Assembly: GCA_020049615.1 (NCBI GenBank)
Contig: JAIFKN010000278.1
Span: 1-17,266, forward strand
Reading direction: 5' to 3'
Length of the DNA: 17,266 nt
Origin: a bacterium
GTDB taxonomy: Bacteria > Planctomycetota > UBA11346
Shown here: in pieces, positions 7,362 through 14,319 of the stretch
Layout: each line of letters starts with the position of its first letter
How positions within the stretch are numbered: position 1 is the first letter of the stretch
Program-made: the position numbers and the translations under genes
Notes under the pieces: generated by a model
What the model was told of the DNA's origin: nothing
Seen by the model: only the letters and a program-made list of their open reading frames with translations
The model's database searches: none

Positions 7362-8237
7362 ATGGCACATCATTCGCCCTGGATGACATCGGCTGGCTAC
7401 ATTCCCTGGAAAACCGAGAGTCATGGTGGAAAGCCGTTCCACCTGGCGCGCCATCGGCTGACGCCCGGCGCACCCATCCGTGCGCACCGCCACGGCTTCG
7501 CCGAGGTCTTCTGGGTCGAGGCGGGCGGCGGCGTGCACCGCACGCTGGGCGGCGAGCTGCCCCTCGTCCCCGGCGTGGCCGCCTGCCTGCGGCCGGACGA
7601 CGTCCACGGTCTGCGCGCCGGGCCCCAGGGCCTGGTGCTGGTCAACGTCTCCTTCCCCTGCGCCGCTGAAGCCGCGCTGGCCCGCGGTCGCGCGGCCTGG
7701 CCCTGGCGCGCCGGCGGGCGCCCGCGCCAACGCCGCCTGCCGCCCGGCGCGATGGAGCGCCTGCACGGCTGGACCGCCGAGCTGTCGCGCCCGGGCGCCG
7801 GCCGGCCCGACCTCGACGCCTTCCTCCTCGACCTCGCCCGGCTGATGCAGCGCGAGGAACGCGACGTCGGCCTGCCGCCGCATCTGCAGCAGGCCTGCTC
7901 CGCCTTCGCCGAGGAGGCTCGCCTGCCCGGGGGCTCGCCGGAGCTCGCCGCATTATGCGGATGCGGCCCGGCCCACCTCAACCGCCTGTGCCGGCGCTGG
8001 CACGGCTGCACCGCCAGCGAACTGGTGGCGCGCATCCGCCTCGACTGGGCCTCGCGCGAGCTGCGCCTCACCGCGCGGCCGGTCGCCGAGCTCGCCGCCG
8101 CCTGCGGCATGCCGCACCTCGGCCACTTCTACCGCCGCTTCCGCCAGCGCTTCGGCACCACACCGAAGGCCTGGCGCGATGCGGCCTACTCCCTCTTCTC
8201 CCCTACTTCGGCCGCTCCGCCGACTTCTTCGCCATGA
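7362..8237 (+). CDS. AraC-family transcriptional regulator with cupin sensor
   Basis: 291 residues. The N-terminal part is a cupin-type ligand domain (HRHGFAEVFWVEAG at 42-55, later PDDVHGL at 78-84). The C-terminal 100 residues are the double helix-turn-helix: helix one around ELAALCGCGPAHLNRLCRRW, helix two around VAELAAACGMPHLGHFYRRF, ending RFGTTPKAWR. The start is uncertain: ATG 7362 is used, but ATG 7383 (MTSAGYIPW) is also possible and neither has a Shine-Dalgarno sequence. The gene is divergent from the GH38 gene and probably activates it in response to a sugar. Its last 35 bp overlap the 3' end of the convergent nuclease gene. Confidence 0.9.
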   Translation: MAHHSPWMTSAGYIPWKTESHGGKPFHLARHRLTPGAPIRAHRHGFAEVFWVEAGGGVHRTLGGELPLVPGVAACLRPDDVHGLRAGPQGLVLVNVSFPCAAEAALARGRAAWPWRAGGRPRQRRLPPGAMERLHGWTAELSRPGAGRPDLDAFLLDLARLMQREERDVGLPPHLQQACSAFAEEARLPGGSPELAALCGCGPAHLNRLCRRWHGCTASELVARIRLDWASRELRLTARPVAELAAACGMPHLGHFYRRFRQRFGTTPKAWRDAAYSLFSPTSAAPPTSSP

Positions 8238-8736
8238 GCTCGGCCTGGGTCTTCCACGCCCCGCGCTGCTCCTCGCGCGCCTTGGCCTCGGCGGCCTGCA
8301 GCGCGGCGTCGAGCGGGGCCGGGGCGAGCCGGTAGCGCCGCCAGTAGGCCGACAAGCCGGCGCTGACCAACGCCTCCTGCGCCGAGACCTTGCCGACGCG
8401 GATGAAGGCGAGGACCCGGCCGTACTTGTCCAGTTCCAGCTTGTCCCCCTCGTCCCACAGCACGACTGTGGCTCCGGGCTTGGCCAGGCCGGCGAGCAGG
8501 TCGCGGGCGGCGAAGCCCTCGGCCGCCTTCGGCTTGCCCTTCTCCCAGATCTCGAGCGTGTCGACGCAGAGCAGGCGGACATAGACGTCGCCGCCCTTGC
8601 CGCGCTTGGCGCCCGGCGGCAGGCCCTCGACCGCAGCGACGCTGAGGGTGTCGCCGTCGGCGATGCGCACGACGGTGGCCTCGACCTCGATGGCGGCGAG
8701 GGCGGCGACCAGCAGCGTCAGGAGGAGCAGGCGCAT
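8203..8736 (-). CDS. Secreted SNase-like (thermonuclease) nuclease
   Basis: 177 residues from ATG 8736-8734. MRLLLLTLLVAALAA is a signal peptide with cleavage expected near residue 15. The SNase fold follows: VVRIADGDTLSV (22-33, Asp28), VRLLCVDTLEI (53-63; Arg54, Asp59, Glu62) and DKYGRVLAFI (103-112; Arg107). These match the two catalytic arginines, the catalytic glutamate and the calcium-binding aspartates of staphylococcal nuclease; Leu replaces the usual Pro in DTPE. The tail after residue 145 is Ala/Glu/Lys-rich and helical. It probably degrades nucleic acid in the periplasm or outside the cell. The gene is convergent with araC (35-bp overlap) and divergent from the protease gene. Confidence 0.9.
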   Translation of the reverse strand: MRLLLLTLLVAALAAIEVEATVVRIADGDTLSVAAVEGLPPGAKRGKGGDVYVRLLCVDTLEIWEKGKPKAAEGFAARDLLAGLAKPGATVVLWDEGDKLELDKYGRVLAFIRVGKVSAQEALVSAGLSAYWRRYRLAPAPLDAALQAAEAKAREEQRGAWKTQAELMAKKSAERPK

Positions 8737-8742
8737 GCCGGC

Positions 8743-8748
8743 ATCATG
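8743..8748 (-). promoter_or_regulatory. Possible -10 box (CATGAT) of the nuclease gene
   Basis: CATGAT on the reverse strand begins 12 nt before ATG 8736, with CGGC repeated on either side. It matches the consensus at four of six positions and has the spacing seen elsewhere in the window. Weak evidence on its own. Confidence 0.25.
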
Positions 8749-8752
8749 CCGG

Positions 8753-8773
8753 CCGGCGGCCAGCGGCCAGCGG
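8753..8773. repeat. Heptamer repeat, CCAGCGG family, 3 units
   Basis: One CCGGCGG and two CCAGCGG units in tandem in the 106-bp gap between the divergent nuclease and protease genes. Same unit as the longer array at 4502-4550. Confidence 0.7.
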
Positions 8774-8842
8774 TCACAGGTGCACCGTGCGGCGCTTGCC
8801 TGGACGGCCCGGCCGGCACACATTCCCCGCCTGGAGCCCCGC

Positions 8843-9772
8843 ATGCGCCACATCCTCGTTCCCGCCCTCGCCTTCCTCGCCGTCCCCATGGCGCACGCCG
8901 CCAGCGCCAAGGACCTGTACCAGCGCCTCAGCCCGGGCGTGGTCTGCATCCTGGCGATGCGCGAAGGCGTCGAAGGCTGCTCGCTCGGCACCGGCCTGAT
9001 CGTCGATGGCGCAGGCCGGGTGCTGACCAACGCCCACGTCATCACCGTCGACGGCAAGCCGGCCGACCGGGTGCTGGTCTTCCGCAAGCCGGCCCAGCTC
9101 AGCGGCGACATGCAGCGCGATCTGGTCGACCCGCTACCCGGCCGCGTGGTCAAGGCCGACGGCGCCCTCGACCTGGCGATGATCGAGCTGCCCAAGGGCG
9201 ACTACGCCCCGGTGCTGAAGCTCGACCCCGAGCGCGCCGCGCCCGGCGAGCCGGCGGTGGCGATCGGCCATCCCGGCCACGGCGGACTGTGGACCCTGAC
9301 CACCGGCACGGTGTCGAGCTTCCTCGCCGACCACGGCGGGGTCAGCGGCAAGCACGTCTACCAGACCGAGACGGCGGTGAACCCCGGCAACAGCGGCGGT
9401 CCGCTGATCGGCGCCGAGGGCAACGTGCTGGGCGTGAACACCTTCGTCATCCGCCAGAACGAGGCCGGCGTCGTGCTGCAGGGCCTGCAGTTCGCGGTCA
9501 CCTCGCAGGTCGCGCTGGCCTTCCTCGAAGGCGCCGGCCTGGCCCGCGCCACCCTGGTCCCGCCGCCGCCGCAAGCGGTTGCCGCAGCCGAGACGAAGCC
9601 GGCCGAGACCAAGGAGCCACCCAAGCCCGAGCCGATCGTGCCCGACCTCAAGCAGGAGCCGCGGCCGTACACCCCGCAGACGGTGGCCAACGTGCTGACC
9701 GCCCTCGACGCCGAGGTCGACAAGGCGTTCAAGGACCTCGATGCGGAGATCGACAAGCAGATGGGGAAGTAG
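8843..9772 (+). CDS. Exported trypsin-like (S1C/DegP-type) serine protease without PDZ domain
   Basis: 309 residues from ATG 8843; GGAG at 8833-8836 gives a good ribosome site, one of the few here, and supports this start over upstream codons in frame. MRHILVPALAFLAVPMAHA is a signal peptide. The catalytic triad is visible: His65 in LTNAHV, Asp110 in GALDLAMIEL and Ser184 in NPGNSGGPL. The protease domain ends near residue 232. Where DegP/HtrA proteins carry PDZ domains this one has a Pro/Glu/Lys-rich linker (about 240-278) and a short acidic amphipathic helix (about 279-309). It should act in the periplasm or outside; the substrate is unknown. Divergent from the secreted nuclease gene. Confidence 0.9.
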   Translation: MRHILVPALAFLAVPMAHAASAKDLYQRLSPGVVCILAMREGVEGCSLGTGLIVDGAGRVLTNAHVITVDGKPADRVLVFRKPAQLSGDMQRDLVDPLPGRVVKADGALDLAMIELPKGDYAPVLKLDPERAAPGEPAVAIGHPGHGGLWTLTTGTVSSFLADHGGVSGKHVYQTETAVNPGNSGGPLIGAEGNVLGVNTFVIRQNEAGVVLQGLQFAVTSQVALAFLEGAGLARATLVPPPPQAVAAAETKPAETKEPPKPEPIVPDLKQEPRPYTPQTVANVLTALDAEVDKAFKDLDAEIDKQMGK

Positions 9773-9781
9773 GAAGGCCGG

Positions 9782-9802
9782 CCAGCGGCCAGCGGCCAGC
9801 GA
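9782..9802. repeat. Heptamer repeat, CCAGCGG family, 3 units
   Basis: CCAGCGG, CCAGCGG and CCAGCGA in tandem between the protease gene and trpS, with an inverted relative (GCTGGCCGCG) about 15 bp downstream. Third copy of this repeat family in the window. Confidence 0.75.
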
Positions 9803-9829
9803 ACGGCTACCCCAGCCCGCTGGCCGCGT

Positions 9830-9835
9830 TAGCGT
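9830..9835 (+). promoter_or_regulatory. Putative -10 box (TAGCGT) of trpS
   Basis: TAGCGT begins 12 nt before ATG 9842 and no ribosome-binding site lies between them, so the transcript would start at or next to the initiation codon. No convincing -35 is visible upstream. Confidence 0.35.
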
Positions 9836-9841
9836 GCCGCC

Positions 9842-10831
9842 ATGCCCCGCATCCTCTCCGGCATCCAGCCGTCCGGCCAGCTCCACCTCGGCAACTTCTG
9901 CGGCGCCGTCGCGCAGTGGGTCGAGCTGCAGAAGGCGCAGGCCGGCAACGAAAGCTTCATCTTCGTCGCCAGCTACCACGCGCTGACCACCGTGCGCTCG
10001 GCCGACGAGCTGCGTGCCGCCATCCGCCAGATAACCGTCGACCTGCTGGCCCTGGGCATCGATCCCGCGCGCACGTGCCTGTACGCGCAGCATGACGTGC
10101 CCGAGGTCACCGAGCTGCTGTGGCTGCTCGCCTGCGTCTGCCCGATGTCGCTGGCCGACAAGGGCGTCAGCTTCAAGGACAAGACCGCCAAGGGCTTCGA
10201 GGCCAACCTCGGCCTCTACAGCTACCCGATCCTGCAGGCCGCCGACATCCTCGCGCCGCAGGCCGACATCGTCCCGGTGGGCAAGGACCAGATCCAACAC
10301 ATCGAGATCGCGCGCGATCTGGCCGGAAAATTCAACCACCAGTACGGTGAGGTGTTCAAGCTGCCGACCTACCGCCTGGTCGAGGGTGGCGAGCTGCTGC
10401 CCGGCATCGATGGCCAGAAGATGAGCAAGAGCTACGGCAACACCATCGACCCGTTCCAGGAGGAGAAGGCGCTGCGCAAGCGCATCATGTCGATCAAGTC
10501 GGACTCGACCGCGGTCGACGCGGCCAAGGACCCCGAGACCGACGCGACCTTCCTGATCTTCCGCGCGGTCGCCGGCCGGGCCGATCCGCGCACCGCCGAA
10601 CTCGAGCGCAAGTACCGCGAGCCACCCGCCGGCGGCTTCGGCTACGGCCACGCCAAGCAGGCGCTGTTCGAACTGCTGCTCGACCGCTTCGGCGCTGCGC
10701 GCGCGCGGCGTGCGCAGCTGCTCGCCGATCCGGGCGAGGTCGATCGCATCCTCGCGGCCGGCGCCGCGAAGGCCCGCGCCGTCGCCCGCGACACCGTCGA
10801 CCGCGCGCGCAAGGCCTGCGGCCTCGGCTAA
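9842..10831 (+). CDS. trpS: Tryptophanyl-tRNA synthetase
   Basis: 329 residues, the usual length for bacterial TrpRS. It charges tRNA-Trp with tryptophan using ATP in the cytoplasm. The class I signatures are present: SGIQPSGQLHLGN with the HIGH-equivalent HLGN at 15-18, and KMSKS at 193-197. The family block YPILQAADILAPQADIVPVG (128-147) followed by KDQIQHIEIARDLA is intact. The start ATG is the family start (MPRILSGIQPSG). The stop TAA is 1 bp from the stop of the convergent STAS gene. Confidence 0.97.
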   Translation: MPRILSGIQPSGQLHLGNFCGAVAQWVELQKAQAGNESFIFVASYHALTTVRSADELRAAIRQITVDLLALGIDPARTCLYAQHDVPEVTELLWLLACVCPMSLADKGVSFKDKTAKGFEANLGLYSYPILQAADILAPQADIVPVGKDQIQHIEIARDLAGKFNHQYGEVFKLPTYRLVEGGELLPGIDGQKMSKSYGNTIDPFQEEKALRKRIMSIKSDSTAVDAAKDPETDATFLIFRAVAGRADPRTAELERKYREPPAGGFGYGHAKQALFELLLDRFGAARARRAQLLADPGEVDRILAAGAAKARAVARDTVDRARKACGLG

Positions 10832-10832
10832 T

Positions 10833-11426
10833 TCATGTGCGCGGATTCGCCGCGTTGCGCAGCCAGGCCGCGACCAGGTCGTCGCAGGCCTTGGGCAGGT
10901 CGGGGAAGCACGGCACCATGCGCTGCAGCCCGACCATTTCGAGCACCTTCAAGACGCCAGCGCTGGGCCGCATCAGGCGCAGGCGCACCCGCTGCGCATT
11001 GCTCGCCAGCGCCGCCAGACCCATCGAGCTGATATAGCTGAGATAGACGCAGTCGGCGAGGACGCCGTAGAGGTTGCGCTGGTCGATGCCGGTGAAGGCG
11101 TCGGCGAGCTGCTGCGCCGCTTCCTGTTCCAGCCGGCTGGGGAAGTCGATGTGGGCGATGTGGAAGGCGTTCGACAAGATGTACGCGTAGAGTCCCGTGA
11201 CCTGGGTGCCGACCGCGCCGACCCGCACCCGTTCGCTGGCGACCTTCGCTCCCTGCCCGGGGTGGCGCATGCGCGCCAGCGCCTCGACCAGCACCTGCGC
11301 GGTGGCGATGGCCCCGGTCGGCGAGGTCGCCACCGTGTCCACCTGGACGGTGAACAGCGACGCTGTCGGGTCGCCGACCAGCGTATAGGGGACAGTGACA
11401 GGGATCTTATGGAGCGGCATGTCCAC
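10833..11426 (-). CDS. STAS-domain protein with an unassigned N-terminal half (STAS1)
   Basis: 197 residues if GTG 11426-11424 is the start; ATG 11420-11418 two codons later is equally possible, with AGGTGG too close to it to be a good ribosome site. Residues about 87-190 look like a STAS (anti-sigma-factor antagonist) domain: AFHIAHIDFPSRL as the first strand, GVLADCVYLSYISSMGLAAL (121-140) as the central strand and loop, and VLKVLEMVGLQRMVPCFPDL near the end. Ser133/Ser134 in ISSMG sit where SpoIIAA-type proteins are phosphorylated. Residues 1-85 match nothing I know. No anti-sigma kinase or phosphatase lies nearby. It likely binds a partner in a switch or phosphate-sensing pathway. Confidence 0.75.
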   Translation of the reverse strand: MDMPLHKIPVTVPYTLVGDPTASLFTVQVDTVATSPTGAIATAQVLVEALARMRHPGQGAKVASERVRVGAVGTQVTGLYAYILSNAFHIAHIDFPSRLEQEAAQQLADAFTGIDQRNLYGVLADCVYLSYISSMGLAALASNAQRVRLRLMRPSAGVLKVLEMVGLQRMVPCFPDLPKACDDLVAAWLRNAANPRT

Positions 11427-11428
11427 CT

Positions 11429-11434
11429 AGGATG
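11429..11434 (-). promoter_or_regulatory. Possible -10 box (CATCCT) of the STAS1 gene
   Basis: On the reverse strand CATCCT begins 14 nt before ATG 11420. The match is weak; it is listed because the spacing agrees with other genes. If right, ATG 11420 and not GTG 11426 would be the start. Confidence 0.2.
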
Positions 11435-11475
11435 TGGGCCCCGTCGCGCAGCGATGGGGCGGCCGCCGAGCGGCG

Positions 11476-11511
11476 GTGGCGGCATACGATCGGCGAAACC
11501 GATGCCGCCAC
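11476..11511. other. Strong 36-nt stem-loop between tRNA-Gly and STAS1
   Basis: GTGGCGGCAT (11476-11485) pairs perfectly with ATGCCGCCAC (11502-11511), with an inner ATCGG/CCGAT pair (11489-11493 and 11499-11503) as an alternative extension. A second small pair, ATTCCG (11513-11518) and CGGAAT (11530-11535), lies beside it. On the reverse strand it is downstream of tRNA-Gly and about 50-85 nt upstream of STAS1. It could be a tRNA-operon terminator without a U-tract or a structured leader of STAS1. Confidence 0.55.
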
Positions 11512-11575
11512 GATTCCGGAGCCGTACGACGGAATAGAGCAGCGACAAAGGCCGGGGGTAGTCACGCAGGGACGT

Positions 11576-11590
11576 AGGGGCGAAGCCCCT
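11576..11590. repeat. Short palindrome AGGGGC-N3-GCCCCT
   Basis: Six-bp perfect stem with a GAA/TTC loop, 8 bp beyond the 3' end of tRNA-Gly. The same palindrome with other loop bases occurs at 11889-11903 and 17137-17151. Here it could also help to end the tRNA transcript, though no T-run follows. Confidence 0.6.
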
Positions 11591-11598
11591 GAGCGGAA

Positions 11599-11672
11599 TG
11601 GAGCGGGTGATGGGAATCGGACCCACGTCACTGGCTTGGGAAGCCAGCGCTCTACCATTGAGCTACACCCGC
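11599..11672 (-). tRNA. tRNA-Gly(CCC)
   Basis: A full cloverleaf folds by hand on the reverse strand: acceptor GCGGGTG/CACCCGC, D-arm GCTC/GAGC with GG in the loop, anticodon stem CTGGC/GCCAG with loop TTCCCAA (anticodon CCC, reads GGG), variable TGAC, T-stem GTGGG/CCCAT. The discriminator is T and CCA is encoded (11601-11599). One oddity: the T-loop is TCCGATT, so position 55, almost always T, is C. It lies 90 bp downstream of tRNA-Pro and may share its transcript. Confidence 0.95.
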
Positions 11673-11762
11673 GTGTCATGGCGAGCAGCATCAGCCGTCT
11701 CGGCTGCACGGCAAGCGCAGCAACGAGGTATCTGCCGCAGGTCGATCCCGCGGTGATGGGAT

Positions 11763-11840
11763 TGGTCGGAGCGACAGGATTTGAACCTGCGACCTTTGCG
11801 TCCCGAACGCAACGCTCTAGCCAAGCTGAGCTACGCTCCG
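11763..11840 (-). tRNA. tRNA-Pro(CGG)
   Basis: Reverse-strand cloverleaf of 78 nt with encoded CCA: acceptor CGGAGCG/CGCTCCG, D-stem GCTC/GAGC, anticodon stem TTGCG/CGCAA with loop TTCGGGA (anticodon CGG, reads CCG), five-base variable loop, T-arm GCAGG-TTCAAAT-CCTGT, discriminator A. All stems pair. A TTGCTC / 18 bp / CATACT pair just upstream on the reverse strand is a candidate promoter. Confidence 0.97.
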
Positions 11841-12045
11841 AGCAGTATGTCAAGCCGCCGTAGCGGGGAGCAACGGCTTGTGGTTTCGAGGGGCCCGGCC
11901 CCTCGGGCTCCTGGCCCGGCGGGCCTTGGGTGACCAGGACCTGCCCATAGAAGCTTGGCGCATCGACACGCGTATGCGCGGCGTGTCGAGCGGGTCCAGG
12001 GCGAAGGGCCCTGGTGGGGGGCCGGGGGCGAGCCGCCCGCGGCAA
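11841..12045. other. Hairpin-rich intergenic region between tRNA-Pro and zwf
   Basis: 205 bp with no credible gene but several perfect stems: CGAGGGGC-CCG-GCCCCTCG (11887-11905), GGCCC-GGC-GGGCC (11913-11925), CGACACGC with a 9-nt loop and GCGTGTCG (11964-11988), and CCAGGGC-GAAGG-GCCCTGG (11996-12014). The last is about 32 bp past the zwf stop on the reverse strand and is a reasonable terminator candidate, without a U-tract. The first belongs to the AGGGGC palindrome family. Confidence 0.6.
11887..11925. repeat. Double-hairpin repeat (AGGGGC palindrome plus GGCCC/GGGCC palindrome)
   Basis: An 8-bp stem with a 3-nt loop (11887-11905) followed after 7 bp by a GGCCC-GGC-GGGCC stem (11913-11925). 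The same two-hairpin order occurs at 17136-17167, which suggests a dispersed REP-like element and not a chance fold. Confidence 0.55.
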
Positions 12046-13461
12046 TCAGCCCGTGACCCATTTGCCTTCGCATGAGCCGAACAGGTCGTCGGCGGCGAAG
12101 GGGCCCCAGGAGTTGCGGGCGTAGAGGTACAGCGGGGTGTTGTCGGTCCAGCGCCAGCTCTGCTCGATCTCGTCGGAGCGGATGAACAGCGCCTGATCGC
12201 CGTTGATCACGTCGATGAGCAGGCGCTCGTAGGCGTCGGGCGCAGGCTTTTGGAAGCGCTCGGCGTAGTTGAAGTTCAGCTTGGCCGGCTGGATCACCAG
12301 ACCCTGGCCCGGCTCCTTCACGTCGAAGCCGAGATCGATGCCGTCATTCGGCTGGATGCGCAGGGTGATCGCATTGGGCCTCAGGTGGCATTCCTCTGGT
12401 CCGCCGAACAGGGTGTGCGGCGGCATGCGGAACTGCACCTTCACGCTGGTGAAGCGCGCCGGCAGGTGCTTGCCGGTGCGCAGCAGGAACGGCACGCCGC
12501 CCCAGCGCCAGTTGTCGATGAAAGTGCGGCAGGCGATCCAGGTCTCGGTCTCGCTCTTCGGATCGACGCCGGGCTCGGCACGGTAGCCCTCGTACTGGCC
12601 GCGCACGATGTGCTTGCGCGGATCGAGGTCGTCGAAGCCGCGCAGGGCGCGCAGCACCTTCACCTTCTCATCGCGGATGTCCTTCGAGGCCAGCGACGAG
12701 GGCGCCTCCATCGCCACCAGGGCCAGGACCTGGAGCAGATGGTTCTGCAGGATGTCGCGCGCCGCGCCGGCGGTGTCGTAGAAGCCGCCGCGGCCGTTCT
12801 CCATGCCGATCGCCTCGCCTACCGTGATCTGCACCAGTTCGATGTGCTTCTGGTTCCACAGCGGCTCGAACATCGCGTTGCGGAAGCGGAAGACGATGGT
12901 GTTCTGCACCGTCTCCTTGCCCAGGTAGTGGTCGATGCGGTAGAGCTGGTCCTCGCCGAGCAGCTTGAGCAGGCTCTGGTTGAGCACCGTCGCACTGCCG
13001 AGGTCGGAGCCGAACGGCTTCTCGACCACGACACGTCGGCGCGGGCCGCTCTCGTCCTGGGCCAGCAGCCCGGCGGCGTGCATGTTCGACACTGCCGGCA
13101 GGAACAGGTCAGGTTTGATCGCGAGATAGAAGACGCGGTTGACCGGCTTGCCGGCGGCGCCGTCGAGCGCGGCAGCCAGGCCACGGTAGTCCTCGGCGGT
13201 GTCGAGGTTGGTCTGCACGTAGCGCACCGCGCCGAGGAACTCAGCCCAGCGTGCGTGCTCCGCTGGTTTGCCGACCGTGCCCTGGAGGTGGGTGCGGAAG
13301 CCGGCGTCATCCCACGGCCGCCGTGCCACCCCGACCACCTGCGTGCCGGCGGGCAGGTGCCCCTGCAGGAAGGCCGAGAACAGCGCCGGTACCAGCTTGC
13401 GCGCGGTGAGGTCGCCCGAGGCGCCGAAGATGACGACCTGGGTGGGGAGGGCGGAGGACAT
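12046..13461 (-). CDS. zwf: Glucose-6-phosphate 1-dehydrogenase
   Basis: 471 residues from ATG 13461-13459, close to the usual bacterial length. It oxidises glucose 6-phosphate to 6-phosphogluconolactone with NADP+, the first step of the oxidative pentose phosphate pathway. The nucleotide-binding [11 protein letters not shown] is at 13-23, EKPFGSDL at 147-154 and the active-site signature RIDHYLGKE at 175-183. The frame is open another 41 codons upstream, but GASGDLT would then be too far from the N-terminus, so the [19 protein letters not shown] start is preferred. No gnd, pgl or opcA neighbour is present. The gene is divergent from the first barrel gene with a 92-bp gap. Confidence 0.97.
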   Translation of the reverse strand: MSSALPTQVVIFGASGDLTARKLVPALFSAFLQGHLPAGTQVVGVARRPWDDAGFRTHLQGTVGKPAEHARWAEFLGAVRYVQTNLDTAEDYRGLAAALDGAAGKPVNRVFYLAIKPDLFLPAVSNMHAAGLLAQDESGPRRRVVVEKPFGSDLGSATVLNQSLLKLLGEDQLYRIDHYLGKETVQNTIVFRFRNAMFEPLWNQKHIELVQITVGEAIGMENGRGGFYDTAGAARDILQNHLLQVLALVAMEAPSSLASKDIRDEKVKVLRALRGFDDLDPRKHIVRGQYEGYRAEPGVDPKSETETWIACRTFIDNWRWGGVPFLLRTGKHLPARFTSVKVQFRMPPHTLFGGPEECHLRPNAITLRIQPNDGIDLGFDVKEPGQGLVIQPAKLNFNYAERFQKPAPDAYERLLIDVINGDQALFIRSDEIEQSWRWTDNTPLYLYARNSWGPFAADDLFGSCEGKWVTG

Positions 13462-13515
13462 GGCCTTGGTGTCGGAGGGCCGCGGACGGGTGCAAGCGGA
13501 GGCCTGCTCCGGCCC

Positions 13516-13543
13516 TTGCGCCGCCAGCCACTCGGCATGTAGT
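13516..13543 (+). promoter_or_regulatory. Putative promoter of the first barrel gene
   Basis: TTGCGC (13516-13521), 16-bp spacer, TGTAGT (13538-13543), then 10 nt to ATG 13554. No ribosome-binding site lies between. The remaining gap sequence (13462-13553) shows nothing else; the zwf promoter must lie here on the other strand but no convincing boxes are seen. Confidence 0.4.
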
Positions 13544-13553
13544 CCGCCTGACC

Positions 13554-14291
13554 ATGAGCCGCCGCATCGCCGCACTCGCCGCACTCGCGCTCGCCCTGCC
13601 TGCCGCCGAGACCGTCGTCGCCGACCTGCGCTTCAGCGGCGGCGTCGCCCCGCTGCCCGACGAGGCGCGCGGCACCTACCTCGATGTCGGCGTCGCGCCA
13701 CCTGGGGTGGTCGGCGGCTCGCCGCGCATCGATACCTACGAGCAGGACGCCCAGGCCTTCGGTTTCGACATCGCTGTCACGCACGGCACCCTGGCGCCGT
13801 TCGGCCTGCTCTACGGCGGTTCGTTCCGCTACTGCAATGGCGAGATGCAAATGGAGTCGATCGCCTATCCGGATTCGGGTATCGTCGACACCGCCGCAGA
13901 GTTCGAAACCCAGGGCTACCAGGTCGACTCGAACACCTGGACCACCATCGGCGTGGCTGGGCACCTCGGTCTGGGCTGGGCCGTCACCCCGGAGTGGCAT
14001 GTCGAGGCGGTCGGCATCCTCGGCGTGGACTGGGTGACCATCGACACCTTCTCGGTGGTGACCGGCAGTGTCGAAACCTACGCCAACGAAGGCCGTGGCC
14101 CGGGCTGGACCTGGGGCGGCCGGTTCGGCGCCTATTGGACCGACCCCGAGAGCCGCTGGCAGTTCGGCGCCCTGGCAGAGTGGACCACGACCGAGGGCAC
14201 GGTCAGAACCGACTACGCCGACAATTCGGTCGAATTCGACGCCGAGGCCTCCGGACTCGGCCTGCGCGTGGTCATCGGCCGGCGTTTCTGA
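13554..14291 (+). CDS. Exported outer-membrane beta-barrel-like protein, copy 1
   Basis: 245 residues. A signal peptide (MSRRIAALAALALALPAA, cleavage near 18) is followed by alternating short strands rich in Gly and aromatics, ending GLRVVIGRRF with the C-terminal Phe typical of outer-membrane barrels. It is a paralogue of the next gene: both start the mature protein with ETVV.D.R and share LGLGWAVT, GVDW and GGRFGAYWTDPE..WQFG. I do not recognise the family. Its role is unknown; porin-like, adhesive or structural roles are all possible. Confidence 0.8.
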   Translation: MSRRIAALAALALALPAAETVVADLRFSGGVAPLPDEARGTYLDVGVAPPGVVGGSPRIDTYEQDAQAFGFDIAVTHGTLAPFGLLYGGSFRYCNGEMQMESIAYPDSGIVDTAAEFETQGYQVDSNTWTTIGVAGHLGLGWAVTPEWHVEAVGILGVDWVTIDTFSVVTGSVETYANEGRGPGWTWGGRFGAYWTDPESRWQFGALAEWTTTEGTVRTDYADNSVEFDAEASGLGLRVVIGRRF

Positions 14292-14299
14292 CCGGCGGT

Positions 14300-14319
14300 C
14301 CGGCCCTTGGCAGGGCCGG
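14300..14319 (+). terminator. Hairpin after barrel gene 1, overlapping the next promoter
   Basis: CCGGCCCT (14300-14307) pairs with AGGGCCGG (14312-14319) around a TGGC loop, 9 nt after the stop codon. The stem is strong but no T-run follows, so intrinsic termination is uncertain. The candidate -35 of the next gene (14307-14312) lies in its loop. Confidence 0.4.

Noticed and set aside
11432..11863. Forward open frame over the same tRNA pair
   Set aside because: Contains GDGNRTHVTGL and GATGFEPATF, typical antisense-tRNA translations often misannotated as proteins.
11407..12045. Reverse open frame running through both tRNA genes
   Set aside because: Its stretches such as SSAWLERCVRDAKVAGSNPV and SSMVERWLPKPVTWV are the well-known false translations of tRNA genes; the DNA folds into tRNA-Pro and tRNA-Gly.
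12250..13542. Forward open frame of 430 codons opposite zwf
   Set aside because: zwf has all its signature motifs on the reverse strand; the forward translation has none.
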